Positions 1 through 7,045 are shown, numbered from the stretch's first letter. The stretch: 10,108 nt of DNA from Actinomycetota bacterium (GCA_030839105.1 JAUZEI010000455.1:1-10108), one strand, 5' to 3'. Made by a program: numbers and translations. Notes: generated by a model not told the origin, from the sequence alone.

Positions 1-149
1 TGCGTGTAGTGCTGCGTGAGCTCGAGACCTTCGGCGAGTAGCCTGTCGCGCCAAGGCAACTGCACTCTCGTCGGCTGCCAGCCGCGCTGGCGTTCCTGGT
101 CGGAGACGACCAGAGGGATGTTTGGCCTGCGTGGGGTCTGTTTGCTCAT
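1..149 (-). CDS. N-terminal part of an unidentified protein, cut by the left edge
   Basis: An open frame reads leftward from ATG at 149 and leaves the window after 49 codons. The protein begins MSKQTPRRPN and continues with a mixed hydrophilic sequence that includes RGWQPTRVQLPWRDRLL at about residues 22-38. Third codon positions are mostly G or C and there is no stop, as expected for real coding sequence in this genome. The start is unsure: a GTG lies immediately upstream at 152, and the only purine-rich stretch (AGGTG) abuts the ATG. I do not recognise the family, and no signal peptide or membrane segment is visible in this part. It is divergent from the VOC gene, and this limits how far left that gene can start. 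Confidence 0.5.
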   Translation of the reverse strand, partial: MSKQTPRRPNIPLVVSDQERQRGWQPTRVQLPWRDRLLAEGLELTQHYT

Positions 150-169
150 CACCTGTCACACTGCACGGC

Positions 170-571
170 GTGGACGACCTCTCGCCAGTTCGAGCCGAAG
201 ACGACCGACCGCCATTGTGGATCGGCCACGTGGCGCTGGCAACGCACGACGTAGCCCGGTCGTTCGCCTTTTACCGCGACCTGGGTCTGCGCGCGGTGCA
301 CGAGGCGCGGGGAACCGATCCGATTGCGGAGCTCGAGATGCGAGGCGGCACGCATCTCGTGCTCGTCCTCGATGCCGAGGCCCGCACCGACGGCCGCGCC
401 GCGCCGTTCGACCTCATGGCCGACGACCTCGACGTGCTGCGCGACCGCATGGAGGCAATCGGTATCGACGTGTCGACGATCGCACGCGAAGGCCACGCCA
501 GCTTCACGTTCCGCGATCCCGACGGACACGTCGTGACCGTGAACGACTCGCACGTCTCCGGCGTGGTCTGA
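170..571 (+). CDS. VOC (glyoxalase/bleomycin-resistance fold) family protein
   Basis: This small protein of 133 residues has the vicinal-oxygen-chelate fold. The first module opens with WIGHVALATHDV and a typical FYRDLGLR helix end (about residues 17-41). The second module ends in FRDPDGHVVTV (114-124), the usual closing strand. Possible metal ligands are His20, His62 and His109, but the position that normally carries the last Glu, just after DPDG, holds Thr123. It may therefore bind metal differently, or act as a binding protein rather than a lyase or dioxygenase. The substrate cannot be read from sequence. I chose GTG at 170 because an earlier TTG at 122 would overlap the divergent gene on the other strand; TTG122 does have AGAGGG upstream, so it stays possible, and TTG215 would leave almost no leader before the domain. 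It converges on the CrtC-like gene across a hairpin. Confidence 0.8.
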   Translation: MDDLSPVRAEDDRPPLWIGHVALATHDVARSFAFYRDLGLRAVHEARGTDPIAELEMRGGTHLVLVLDAEARTDGRAAPFDLMADDLDVLRDRMEAIGIDVSTIAREGHASFTFRDPDGHVVTVNDSHVSGVV

Positions 572-586
572 CTTTCCGACCGCTGC

Positions 587-603
587 GCCGCCAGTTCGGC
601 GGC
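587..603. terminator. Hairpin between convergent genes, possible bidirectional terminator
   Basis: A perfect 6-base-pair GC stem (GCCGCC / GGCGGC) encloses a 5-base AGTTC loop in the 45-base gap between the VOC stop and the stop of the opposing gene. There is no T-run on either side, so it is not a classical intrinsic terminator; hairpins without a U-tract are often proposed to serve this role in actinobacteria. The call rests on position and stem only. Confidence 0.4.
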
Positions 604-616
604 TCCGCTGCCGCTC

Positions 617-1726
617 CTAACCCGAGTAGCCGTCGAGGATGCCGGTGAGACCGCTCGGGTGGTGTTCCCCGAACGCGAGCTGCTCGAGCACCCCCAGCCC
701 GATCTTGTCGCCGCTGCGGGCCCGCATGACCTGCTGGATATGGATGTTCCAGGGGTCGAGGTTGTCGAGGTCCTCGACCTTGTGCTCCTCGGAGCCGACC
801 GCGAGCTCGTCGTGCCAGTGGCCGTGGCCCCACTCGGGATGCGTATAGCCGAGCCCGCGCATGCGGAACGTGATGAGCGGTTCGAGCTCAATGCGGGCTT
901 CGGAGTGGTCATAGTTCAGCAGCCGTAGCGTCGCGCCCTCCGACCGCCGCAACCCGCGCGCCCAATGCACTTCGTGCGTCGCGCCGGCCAGGTGATGGAT
1001 GCGCTCGTCGGCGTTCCAAGTGGCGTCGCCTGCGCCGATGACGTCGAGCACCGCCTGGCTTCCCACCCAACGATCGCCGTTGGCGCGCTCGAAGCAGAGG
1101 AAGTGCGTGCAACGGTCGTCCCAGTTGATCGGCGCCCAGAGGAAGAAGATCTGCGGAAGCGTCTTCTCGGGCGCGCTCGGTGTCGGCGCACCGACGGGGC
1201 GGACACCCCACGAACGGTCCTTCGTGCCGTAGACCTGATCGAGTGCGATCTCGCGGCCGGGTACTGCAATGCGACCCGACCACGTACCCCATTGCGTCAT
1301 GCGCGTGGAGTCCATCACCGTCTTCGTACCGGCGGTAAGGGTCTGGCGCGGTTCTTCGAGCGCGACAGTGCGCGCGGTGAACGTCACGTCGGCATCTATT
1401 CCGAGGTCGGCCGCGTCCGCACGAACGCGTGTGACCCGCAACGGCGCCACGATGTCGATCGTGAGCGGCCCGATACGGGTCTCACCGCGGTCGGCCGGAA
1501 TCCGGCCCGACACGAAGACCGAACGCTGTATGCCGTCGTGCACGACAGAGAACGCGCCGTCGATGATGCCACGGTTCGGGTATACGGCCATGCCCGCCGC
1601 GAAGTAGTAGTCCTCGGTGTAGCCGTTGAACCAGAACCGGTCGTAGTGGTTCGGGTCACCGGTGGCGGGGTGCGCGATCGGCAGCGGCGTCTGGTGGATC
1701 GGATAGTCGTCGAACGGTGTCAGCAC
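617..1726 (-). CDS. CrtC/AttH-like (DUF7064/DUF7065-type) protein
   Basis: The 369-residue product resembles a group of actinobacterial proteins with the two-barrel, lipocalin-like fold of hydroxyneurosporene synthase (CrtC) and AttH. Visible hallmarks are RFWFNGYTEDYYF near the N-terminus (30-42), the central GTKDRSWGVRP motif (167-177), and a C-terminal GYTHPEWGHGHWHDE segment (293-307) with three alternating His (301, 303, 305). No signal peptide is present, so it is probably cytoplasmic. CrtC-type relatives act on or bind hydrophobic small molecules, but the reaction here is unknown. I start it at GTG 1726, 19 bases after the stop of the upstream oxidoreductase gene; longer versions would overlap that gene and add low-complexity residues before the domain. 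It is the last gene of the operon that begins with the beta-glucosidase. The DUF numbers are from memory of family motifs, not from a search. Confidence 0.7.
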   Translation of the reverse strand: MLTPFDDYPIHQTPLPIAHPATGDPNHYDRFWFNGYTEDYYFAAGMAVYPNRGIIDGAFSVVHDGIQRSVFVSGRIPADRGETRIGPLTIDIVAPLRVTRVRADAADLGIDADVTFTARTVALEEPRQTLTAGTKTVMDSTRMTQWGTWSGRIAVPGREIALDQVYGTKDRSWGVRPVGAPTPSAPEKTLPQIFFLWAPINWDDRCTHFLCFERANGDRWVGSQAVLDVIGAGDATWNADERIHHLAGATHEVHWARGLRRSEGATLRLLNYDHSEARIELEPLITFRMRGLGYTHPEWGHGHWHDELAVGSEEHKVEDLDNLDPWNIHIQQVMRARSGDKIGLGVLEQLAFGEHHPSGLTGILDGYSG

Positions 1727-1745
1727 GGTCCGGACGCTACTTCCG

Positions 1746-2687
1746 CTACCCGGTGACCGCGTCGAAGGCCTTATAGATCCGAGCCATCGCGTCAATGCCC
1801 ACGGCGGCGTCGCGTGCGAACGCCTTGAGGGTGACGATCACGTCGGTCGCGCCCGCCGCGACGAGGTCGGGCACCGAGGCCATGCTCGCGTCGAGGGCCG
1901 GGCGTTTGTCGTCGCCCATGACCATCCGCATCGGCGCCTGGACCTTCAACTGCGCCGGATCACGACCCGCCGCCGCGAGCCCCTCCTGAATGCGAACGAC
2001 TCCCGCCGCGATGCCGTCGATGGACTCCCCCATGATCGGGATCCAGCCGGCGCCATACTGCACGAGCCGGGCGAGGTTGCGCGCGTGCAGCGTTCCCGCA
2101 ATCCAGATCGGGACCCCGCCGGGCTGCACGGGTTTGGGTTCGCAGTAGATGTCGCGGAACGACAAGGTCGGCGCGTCGAGCGCGGCCGGCGTGTCGCGCC
2201 ATAGGACGCGGCACGCGGCGAGGGTGTCATCGAGCAGTTGACCGCGCTGGTCGAAGTCGAGGCCCTGCGCGTCGTACTCCTCGCGCTGCCAACCGGTACC
2301 GACGCCGAGATCGACGCGACCATCCGACATCTGGTCGAGGGTCGCGACCTGTTTCGCGAGGAAGGCCGCGGGCCGCAGAGGTGCGATGAGGATTCCGGTG
2401 GCGAGCCGCACGCGGCTCGTCACGGCGGCGATCGCCGTCAACATCGTGAGGGGCTCGAGCCACGGGGCATCGGGCGGCACGGGGAACTTGCCCCACACGT
2501 ATTTCTCGGTGTGCGGACCCATGACGACGTGGTCAACGACGACGACGCGGTCGATCCCCGCGTCTTCCGCGGCCCGGCCGAGGTCGACGAATCGGCGCCA
2601 TTCACCGGGCGCGAACGTGTTGCCGAAGTTCGCGAGCCCGACCGAGAGCGTGGGCCGCGGTATCGAAGACGTCGAGGTTGTCGCCAC
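1746..2687 (-). CDS. LLM-class flavin/F420-dependent oxidoreductase
   Basis: This 313-residue protein belongs to the bacterial luciferase-like monooxygenase superfamily (TIM barrel). Evidence includes the N-terminal strand LSVGLANFG (14-22), VVVVDHVVMG (48-57), the strand RVRLATGILIAPLRPAAFLAKQ (92-113), the family-typical GRVDLGVGTGWQREEYDA (123-140), and PGGVPIWIAGT (189-199). The pattern around GVGTGWQREEYDAQGLDFDQRG is like the Rv2161c-type group (TIGR03619), usually listed as probable F420-dependent enzymes; FMN use cannot be excluded. The family transfers hydride or oxygen to many small substrates. The GTG start at 2687 shares its first G with the TAG stop of the upstream glucosidase gene (TAGTG), which points to translational coupling. 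The much longer open frame upstream runs over the glucosidase gene and is not coding. The CrtC-like gene follows 19 bases downstream. Confidence 0.88.
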   Translation of the reverse strand: MATTSTSSIPRPTLSVGLANFGNTFAPGEWRRFVDLGRAAEDAGIDRVVVVDHVVMGPHTEKYVWGKFPVPPDAPWLEPLTMLTAIAAVTSRVRLATGILIAPLRPAAFLAKQVATLDQMSDGRVDLGVGTGWQREEYDAQGLDFDQRGQLLDDTLAACRVLWRDTPAALDAPTLSFRDIYCEPKPVQPGGVPIWIAGTLHARNLARLVQYGAGWIPIMGESIDGIAAGVVRIQEGLAAAGRDPAQLKVQAPMRMVMGDDKRPALDASMASVPDLVAAGATDVIVTLKAFARDAAVGIDAMARIYKAFDAVTG

Positions 2688-5083
2688 TACGTGCGCTCGA
2701 TCGTGAGTCGGTGCGCGATCTCTCGGGACGACGTGCCGACGCGTAGCTCGAACGTGCCCGGCTCGGCGGTCCAGTCGTGCGCGGCAACGTCCCAGAACGA
2801 GAACGCCCGCTCGTCGAGCGGGAGCTCGATGTCGCGCGACTCGCCCGGATCGAGCCACACCTTGGCGAACGCCTTCAACTCCTGCTGCGGGCGCATGACC
2901 GAAGCCTCTTCGTCGCGGACGTAGCACTGCACCGTCTCCGCTCCACGCGCTGCGCCGGTGTTCGTGAGCGTCAGGTGCAACTCGTGGCCGTCCCAGGTCG
3001 GCGCGCCGAGCTCGAAGGTCGTGTACGACAACCCGTGCCCGAAACAAAAGCGCGGCTCGATGCGCCGCGCGTCGTACCAGCGGTAGCCGACGAAGATCCC
3101 TTCGCCGTACCGCACCTGACCTCGCTCGCCGGGGTAGCTCGTGAATGCGGGCGTGTCCTCGAGCCTCACCGGAATCGTCGTCGGCAGCTTCCCGGACGGC
3201 GAAACGTCGCCCGAGACGATGTCGGCGAGCGCGTTGCCCCATTCTTCGCCGGGGAACCAGGCTTGCAGAATCGCGCCGACGCCTCCGACCCACGGCATCT
3301 CGACCGGCGACGCGGCGTTGATCACCACGACCGTCCGCGGGTTGGCGGCGGCGACCGCCCGGACGAGCTCGTCCTGGGGCGGCGGCAACGCCATCGACTC
3401 CCGGTCGTTGCCTTCGGTCTCCCAGTCGTTGTCGGTACCCACCACGCACACGACGACGTTCGCCCGGCGCGCGAGCGCGACGGCGCGGTCCATGAGGTCG
3501 GGCGGAGACGGAGGCCGGGCTCCGATCTCGAGACCGCCCAGACCGCCGGGCGGGACGTACTCGACGAGGATCTCGTGCGGCTCGCCGGCCGTGAGCGTGA
3601 CGGTTCCCGCCGCCTCGACGCTGCCGAAGCCCATGAACGCATCACTGCGACCCTGCGGTTGCCGGTTGTCGACGACCACCTCGCCGTCGATCGAGAGCTG
3701 GGCCCGACCGACCTGCACGAGGGTGAAGGTCCACTCGCCCGACTCCGGCGCAACGACCGTGCCTCGCACCTCCAGCGAGAACTCCTGCGGTACACCGTGG
3801 CCGACGGGACCGATGAACGTGAACAGTCCCCGGGCCGAGGTGTCTTCGTACACCGGCTCACCCGCGCGCTCGCGACCCCCGAAGTACCTCACGTTCAGCG
3901 AATCGCGCAAAACCGGTCGTTCGAGGATCGGTGTGCGCTTGAAGCTGTAGCAACCGCGTTCGTGCGAGACCTCGACGCCCGATCCCTCGAATCGGGCGCG
4001 CAGGCCGGCCAGCGGCGAGACGGGCGGGTGCGGTTCGACCCGCGCGCTTCCACCACCTTGGATCACCATTGCGTCGGCATTCGGGCCGATCACCGCGATC
4101 GTCTCGATCGCGGCCGCGATCGGGAGCGCGGCGCCGTCGTTGTGCAGCAGCACGAAGCTCTCGCCCGCCGCCCGCCGACAGATCGCGCGGTCGATCGGAT
4201 CGTCGATGCACACCTCGGCCGGGTTCTCGTCGTCGAGGCGACCCGTGCGCTCGATGAGCGCGAGCAGCCGGTGTGCCTTGTCGTCGAGCAGATTCTCCGA
4301 CACGTCACCGGCGCGCACCGCGGCCGCAAGCTTGTCGCCGAAGAACTGCGGCGGACCGGGCATCTCGAGATCGAGGCCCGCGTTCGCGGCGGGCGCCGTG
4401 CTATGTGTGCCGTACCAGTCCGACATCACGAGGCCGTCGAATTCCCATTCCTCGCGCAGCATCTTGATGAGCTCGGCGTGCTCACTGCAGTACGGACCGT
4501 TCACGCGGTTGTATGCGGTCATCAACGCCCACGTGCCCGCTTCCTTCACCGCCGCTTCGAACGGCACCAACGAGATCTCGCGCAGCGTGCGCTCGTCGAC
4601 CTCCGAGCTGATCGTCATCCGCTCGAACTCGGAGTCGTTCGCGACGAAGTGCTTCACGGTGCAGCCCACACCTTGAGACTGGACGCCGGTGATGTACGCA
4701 ACCGCCATGCGCGCCGACAGGAAGGGATCCTCGGAGTAGCACTCGAAGTTCCGACCCGCGAGCGGATGGCGGTGAATGTTGACGGTCGGCGCGAGCAACG
4801 CATGCGCCTGTTTGCGCCGCGCCTCGACCCCCAGGCGCTTGCCGACCTCGTGCACGAGCTCCGGATTCCACGTCGCGCCGAGCGCAGTTCCGCACGGGAA
4901 GTTCGCCGACGGCCGACCCGACCACTGCTCACCGCGGGCGCCGCTCGGGCCGTCGGTCACCTTCAGCGCCGGGAGTCCGAGGCGTTCGATGCGGGGGCCG
5001 TGCCAGAGGTCGACCCCGGCCGCCAATGCCGCCTTCTCGTCGAGCGTCAGCTCGGCAACCAGCTTCTCGATGCGCTCGCTCAT
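2687..5083 (-). CDS. Glycoside hydrolase family 3 beta-glucosidase with inserted PA14 domain
   Basis: The 798-residue protein hydrolyses beta-linked sugars, most likely beta-glucosides. The N-terminal (beta/alpha)8 barrel includes VTDGPSGARG (42-51), NFECYSEDP (112-120), KHFVAND (144-150) and GLVMSDW (217-223), where Asp222 is the expected catalytic nucleophile. A PA14 domain (about 395-525) interrupts the second catalytic domain, as in the KmBglI type. After it comes VVGTDNDWETEGNDRES, where Glu557 fits the acid/base. FGHGLSYTTF (681-690) leads into a C-terminal fibronectin-III-like domain (about 698-790). No signal peptide is seen, so it probably acts in the cytoplasm on imported glycosides. 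The ATG at 5083 has AGAGGA eight bases upstream and starts at the usual MSERIEKLVAELTLDEKAAL helix; the longer open frame to 5281 would cross the SDR start. First gene of a three-gene operon. The exact sugar and linkage are not determinable. Confidence 0.93.
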   Translation of the reverse strand: MSERIEKLVAELTLDEKAALAAGVDLWHGPRIERLGLPALKVTDGPSGARGEQWSGRPSANFPCGTALGATWNPELVHEVGKRLGVEARRKQAHALLAPTVNIHRHPLAGRNFECYSEDPFLSARMAVAYITGVQSQGVGCTVKHFVANDSEFERMTISSEVDERTLREISLVPFEAAVKEAGTWALMTAYNRVNGPYCSEHAELIKMLREEWEFDGLVMSDWYGTHSTAPAANAGLDLEMPGPPQFFGDKLAAAVRAGDVSENLLDDKAHRLLALIERTGRLDDENPAEVCIDDPIDRAICRRAAGESFVLLHNDGAALPIAAAIETIAVIGPNADAMVIQGGGSARVEPHPPVSPLAGLRARFEGSGVEVSHERGCYSFKRTPILERPVLRDSLNVRYFGGRERAGEPVYEDTSARGLFTFIGPVGHGVPQEFSLEVRGTVVAPESGEWTFTLVQVGRAQLSIDGEVVVDNRQPQGRSDAFMGFGSVEAAGTVTLTAGEPHEILVEYVPPGGLGGLEIGARPPSPPDLMDRAVALARRANVVVCVVGTDNDWETEGNDRESMALPPPQDELVRAVAAANPRTVVVINAASPVEMPWVGGVGAILQAWFPGEEWGNALADIVSGDVSPSGKLPTTIPVRLEDTPAFTSYPGERGQVRYGEGIFVGYRWYDARRIEPRFCFGHGLSYTTFELGAPTWDGHELHLTLTNTGAARGAETVQCYVRDEEASVMRPQQELKAFAKVWLDPGESRDIELPLDERAFSFWDVAAHDWTAEPGTFELRVGTSSREIAHRLTIERT

Positions 5084-5091
5084 GACCGGAA

Positions 5092-5097
5092 TCCTCT
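5092..5097 (-). promoter_or_regulatory. Ribosome binding site of the GH3 gene
   Basis: AGAGGA on the minus strand lies eight bases before the ATG at 5083. It is one of the few clear Shine-Dalgarno sequences in the window. It fixes the glucosidase start and excludes the longer upstream frame. Confidence 0.6.
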
Positions 5098-5111
5098 GCC
5101 ACGATGCGGCA

Positions 5112-5939
5112 ATGGAACAACTTCTCGGCAAGGTCGCCGTCGTCACCGGCGCCGGGAGCGGCATCGGCCGGGCCCTCGTGCACCAGTTTGCGGCCGAACA
5201 GATGCGCGTGGTCGCAGCCGACATCGAGGCCACCGCGCTCGCGGCGACGGTCGCCGGGCTCGCCGGCACGAGCACGTTCATCGCCGACGTGTCGCGCTTC
5301 GACGACGTCGATGCCCTGGCCGAGCACGCCTACGAGACCTTCGGGTCGACGGACGTGCTCTGCAACAACGCCGGCGTGTTCGCGGGCGGATTGATGTGGG
5401 AGCGACCGCCCGCCGACTTCGAATGGACCCTCGGCGTCAATCTCTGGGGCATCCTCAATGCGATCCGCGCGTTCGTGCCGCGGATGATTGCCGCCGGCAC
5501 GCCGGCGCACATCGTGAACACCACGTCGATGGCGGGCATGTGCACGAACGCGTTCTCGGGTCCGTATACGGTGTCGAAGTTCGCAGCGCAGGCTGCGACC
5601 GAGTGCCTCGCGCACGACCTGCGCGCGATCGGCGCTCCGATCAACGTGTCGGCCGTGGTACCCGCCGCGGTGGACACGCGCATCGCGACGTCCTCGCGCA
5701 ATCGACCGGAGTCGCTCGCCGCCGCCCGCACCGATGACGCCGCGTTCGTCGAACAGGCGCTCACCGACCTCACGACGAAGCTGGGCGCGCCGCCCGACGA
5801 GGTCGCCGGCATCATCGTCGACGCGATCCGCGCCGAACAGTTCCTTATCCCGACCAAGCCCAGCTACGGCGACCAACTCCGGGTGCGCTTCGACGGACTC
5901 CTGGCTCGCGAGCTCCCCCCGATGCCCGACTTCGACTAG
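5112..5939 (+). CDS. Short-chain dehydrogenase/reductase (SDR)
   Basis: This is a 275-residue classical SDR that oxidises an alcohol or reduces a carbonyl with a nicotinamide cofactor. It has the dinucleotide motif TGAGSGIGR (12-20), Asp37 at the end of the second strand (AADIEA), which favours NAD(H) over NADP(H), NNAG (85-88), and the catalytic set Asn110, Ser139, Tyr152 and Lys156 (YTVSK). The tail after residue 200 is a little longer than in the shortest classical SDRs and ends PPMPDFD; similar tails occur in actinobacterial SDRs of unknown substrate. I chose ATG 5112 because it gives the usual six residues before KVAVVTG; the open frame extends much further left, but over the divergent glucosidase gene. 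No Shine-Dalgarno is evident, so a leaderless message is possible. The 28-base gap to the divergent glucosidase start suggests shared control. Confidence 0.9.
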   Translation: MEQLLGKVAVVTGAGSGIGRALVHQFAAEQMRVVAADIEATALAATVAGLAGTSTFIADVSRFDDVDALAEHAYETFGSTDVLCNNAGVFAGGLMWERPPADFEWTLGVNLWGILNAIRAFVPRMIAAGTPAHIVNTTSMAGMCTNAFSGPYTVSKFAAQAATECLAHDLRAIGAPINVSAVVPAAVDTRIATSSRNRPESLAAARTDDAAFVEQALTDLTTKLGAPPDEVAGIIVDAIRAEQFLIPTKPSYGDQLRVRFDGLLARELPPMPDFD

Positions 5940-6002
5940 TCGCGCGCTCATCCTGTGCCGCGGCAAGGCGCGAGGCAGTGTGCCCCGGCACTTCGCGGAG
6001 GG

Positions 6003-6024
6003 TGCGTTTCCGGTTGCAAACGCA
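6003..6024. terminator. Hairpin between convergent genes, possible bidirectional terminator
   Basis: A perfect 7-base-pair stem (TGCGTTT / AAACGCA) with an 8-base loop lies in the 103-base gap between the SDR stop and the stop of the opposing membrane-protein gene. The stem itself carries three A/T pairs at its top, but no long T-run follows. A second weak dyad, GTGCC with GGCAC, sits about 20 bases to the left. Placement between convergent stops supports a termination role for both genes. Confidence 0.45.
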
Positions 6025-6042
6025 AGCCCGCCCGCGCGTGCG

Positions 6043-6816
6043 CTACGCGGGGACGTACTCGGTCACGGGAGACTCGACAGTGCGGGCGACGTCGGGCGTA
6101 CCGCTGAACGTGCAGCCCGCCTGCTCGGGAATCTCGTAGTGGACCGCGATGGTGCCGGCGACCCGGGCGGGCACGCGTATGCCCTTGATCGTCTTCGTGC
6201 CCGTGGGGCGCAGATCGGTCGTGACCACCATTGCGAAGTCGCCGGCCTTGCCGACGCGGACTCCGTTCTGCACGATGTTGATGCACGGGTCGTGGCGAAG
6301 GACGTCGCGCTTCACGCGATGCCAGACGCCGGCGGAAAGTACGGCGACGACCGTGGAGCTACCGCCCTTGGCGACCTCGAGCAGCCCACAGCCTCTGGCC
6401 TGCGTGCAGTACATGTAGTGCATGGATCTTCCGGCGTCGGCGAAGCGAATGTAGATGCCCTTGACCGGCGCCACGGCTTTCGCGGGCAGGTGTGTGGTCG
6501 GTGTGTGGCTCGTGGGTGGGCGGGTCGTGGACGACGACGCGCCTCCGATCACCGTCTCCGCGCCGGAAGCCTTGGGCTTCGAGCTTCCGTTGGTGACGAC
6601 GATGGCCGCGCCGGCCGCGCCGGCGAGCAACACGATCAAGACGCCGGCCGCAACCAGTGGACTGACGGTCAGAGGACCGACGGACCACAACCTCGACGAG
6701 CGTGGCTTCCGCTTCTGGGCGCGAGCACGCCGCGCGGTTATCCGTCGACCGGTGTGAGCGGCGCGCTCGACACCGGTCAGAACATCGCCGTCCGCGCGTC
6801 CGTAAGCGTTCTTCAT
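6043..6816 (-). CDS. Single-pass membrane protein with Thr/Ser/Pro linker and extracytoplasmic Cys-containing domain
   Basis: The 257-residue product has a strongly basic N-terminal part (many Arg/Lys at 18-43), one hydrophobic segment (about 53-74, PLVAAGVLIVLLAGAAGAA), a Ser/Thr/Pro/His-rich linker (about 84-111) and a C-terminal domain of about 145 residues. The positive-inside rule places the basic part in the cytoplasm and the C-terminal domain outside the membrane. That domain has four Cys (137, 143, 178, 235), which could form two disulfides. No catalytic motif is visible and I do not recognise the domain; sensing or cell-wall binding is possible but unproven. The ATG at 6816 has AGG about eight bases upstream and begins 19 bases after the stop of the small glycine-zipper gene, so the two are probably co-transcribed. 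An upstream in-frame extension to 6918 overlaps that gene and is unlikely. Confidence 0.75.
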   Translation of the reverse strand: MKNAYGRADGDVLTGVERAAHTGRRITARRARAQKRKPRSSRLWSVGPLTVSPLVAAGVLIVLLAGAAGAAIVVTNGSSKPKASGAETVIGGASSSTTRPPTSHTPTTHLPAKAVAPVKGIYIRFADAGRSMHYMYCTQARGCGLLEVAKGGSSTVVAVLSAGVWHRVKRDVLRHDPCINIVQNGVRVGKAGDFAMVVTTDLRPTGTKTIKGIRVPARVAGTIAVHYEIPEQAGCTFSGTPDVARTVESPVTEYVPA

Positions 6817-6835
6817 CTGACGACCTGCAGCCGAG

Positions 6836-7045
6836 TCAGGGAGTGGGCTCGTCGTCCTTTTGGAGCTTGTCGTCGATCTTGTCCTTGACCACCCCGGTCG
6901 CGGCACCGGTGACCGCACCCGTCGCGATCTCGGTCAGTAGGCCGGCACCGGAAGTCACCGTGTCGACAATGACGTTGTGCTGGGCGGCAGTCACAACGTG
7001 CTGAACCTCTGCGGCTACGTCGGCCGTGTTGCCTTTTTCACCCAT
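6836..7045 (-). CDS. Small glycine-zipper protein of unknown function
   Basis: This 69-residue protein has three parts: a hydrophilic start (MGEKGNTADVAAE), a largely uncharged stretch (about 25-53) rich in Gly, Ala, Thr and Val, and a charged tail (KDKIDDKLQKDDEPTP). Gly43, Gly47 and Gly51 form a GxxxGxxxG glycine zipper, a pattern that packs helices together in membranes or oligomers. Asp28 and Glu39 interrupt the hydrophobic stretch, so it is not a textbook membrane helix. ATG 7045 has GGGAGAG eight bases upstream; an in-frame GTG at 7063 would overlap this Shine-Dalgarno, so the ATG is preferred. It lies between the ligase-like gene (90 bases upstream) and the membrane-protein gene (19 bases downstream). 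It could be a membrane-associated helper, a structural peptide, or a substrate of the neighbouring enzyme; none of these is shown. Confidence 0.65.
   Translation of the reverse strand: MGEKGNTADVAAEVQHVVTAAQHNVIVDTVTSGAGLLTEIATGAVTGAATGVVKDKIDDKLQKDDEPTP

Noticed and set aside
2688..3449. Upstream extension of the LLM oxidoreductase frame
   Set aside because: The extension lies over the glucosidase gene and has Arg/Ala-rich shadow composition. The family-like sequence begins only after the GTG at 2687.
2777..5737. A 986-residue open frame on the plus strand opposite the beta-glucosidase
   Set aside because: It mirrors the GH3 gene in a high-GC genome, is extremely Arg-rich, and has no recognisable domain. 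The GH3 catalytic motifs on the other strand are unambiguous.
4929..5966. A 345-residue minus-strand open frame opposite the SDR gene
   Set aside because: It is rich in Arg, His, Gly and Glu with no domain, and it lies fully over the SDR whose cofactor and catalytic motifs are intact.
5734..6888. A 384-residue plus-strand frame across the SDR end and the membrane-protein gene
   Set aside because: It spans two genes and a hairpin-bearing gap and has low-complexity shadow composition; the membrane protein on the other strand has a coherent TM-linker-domain layout.
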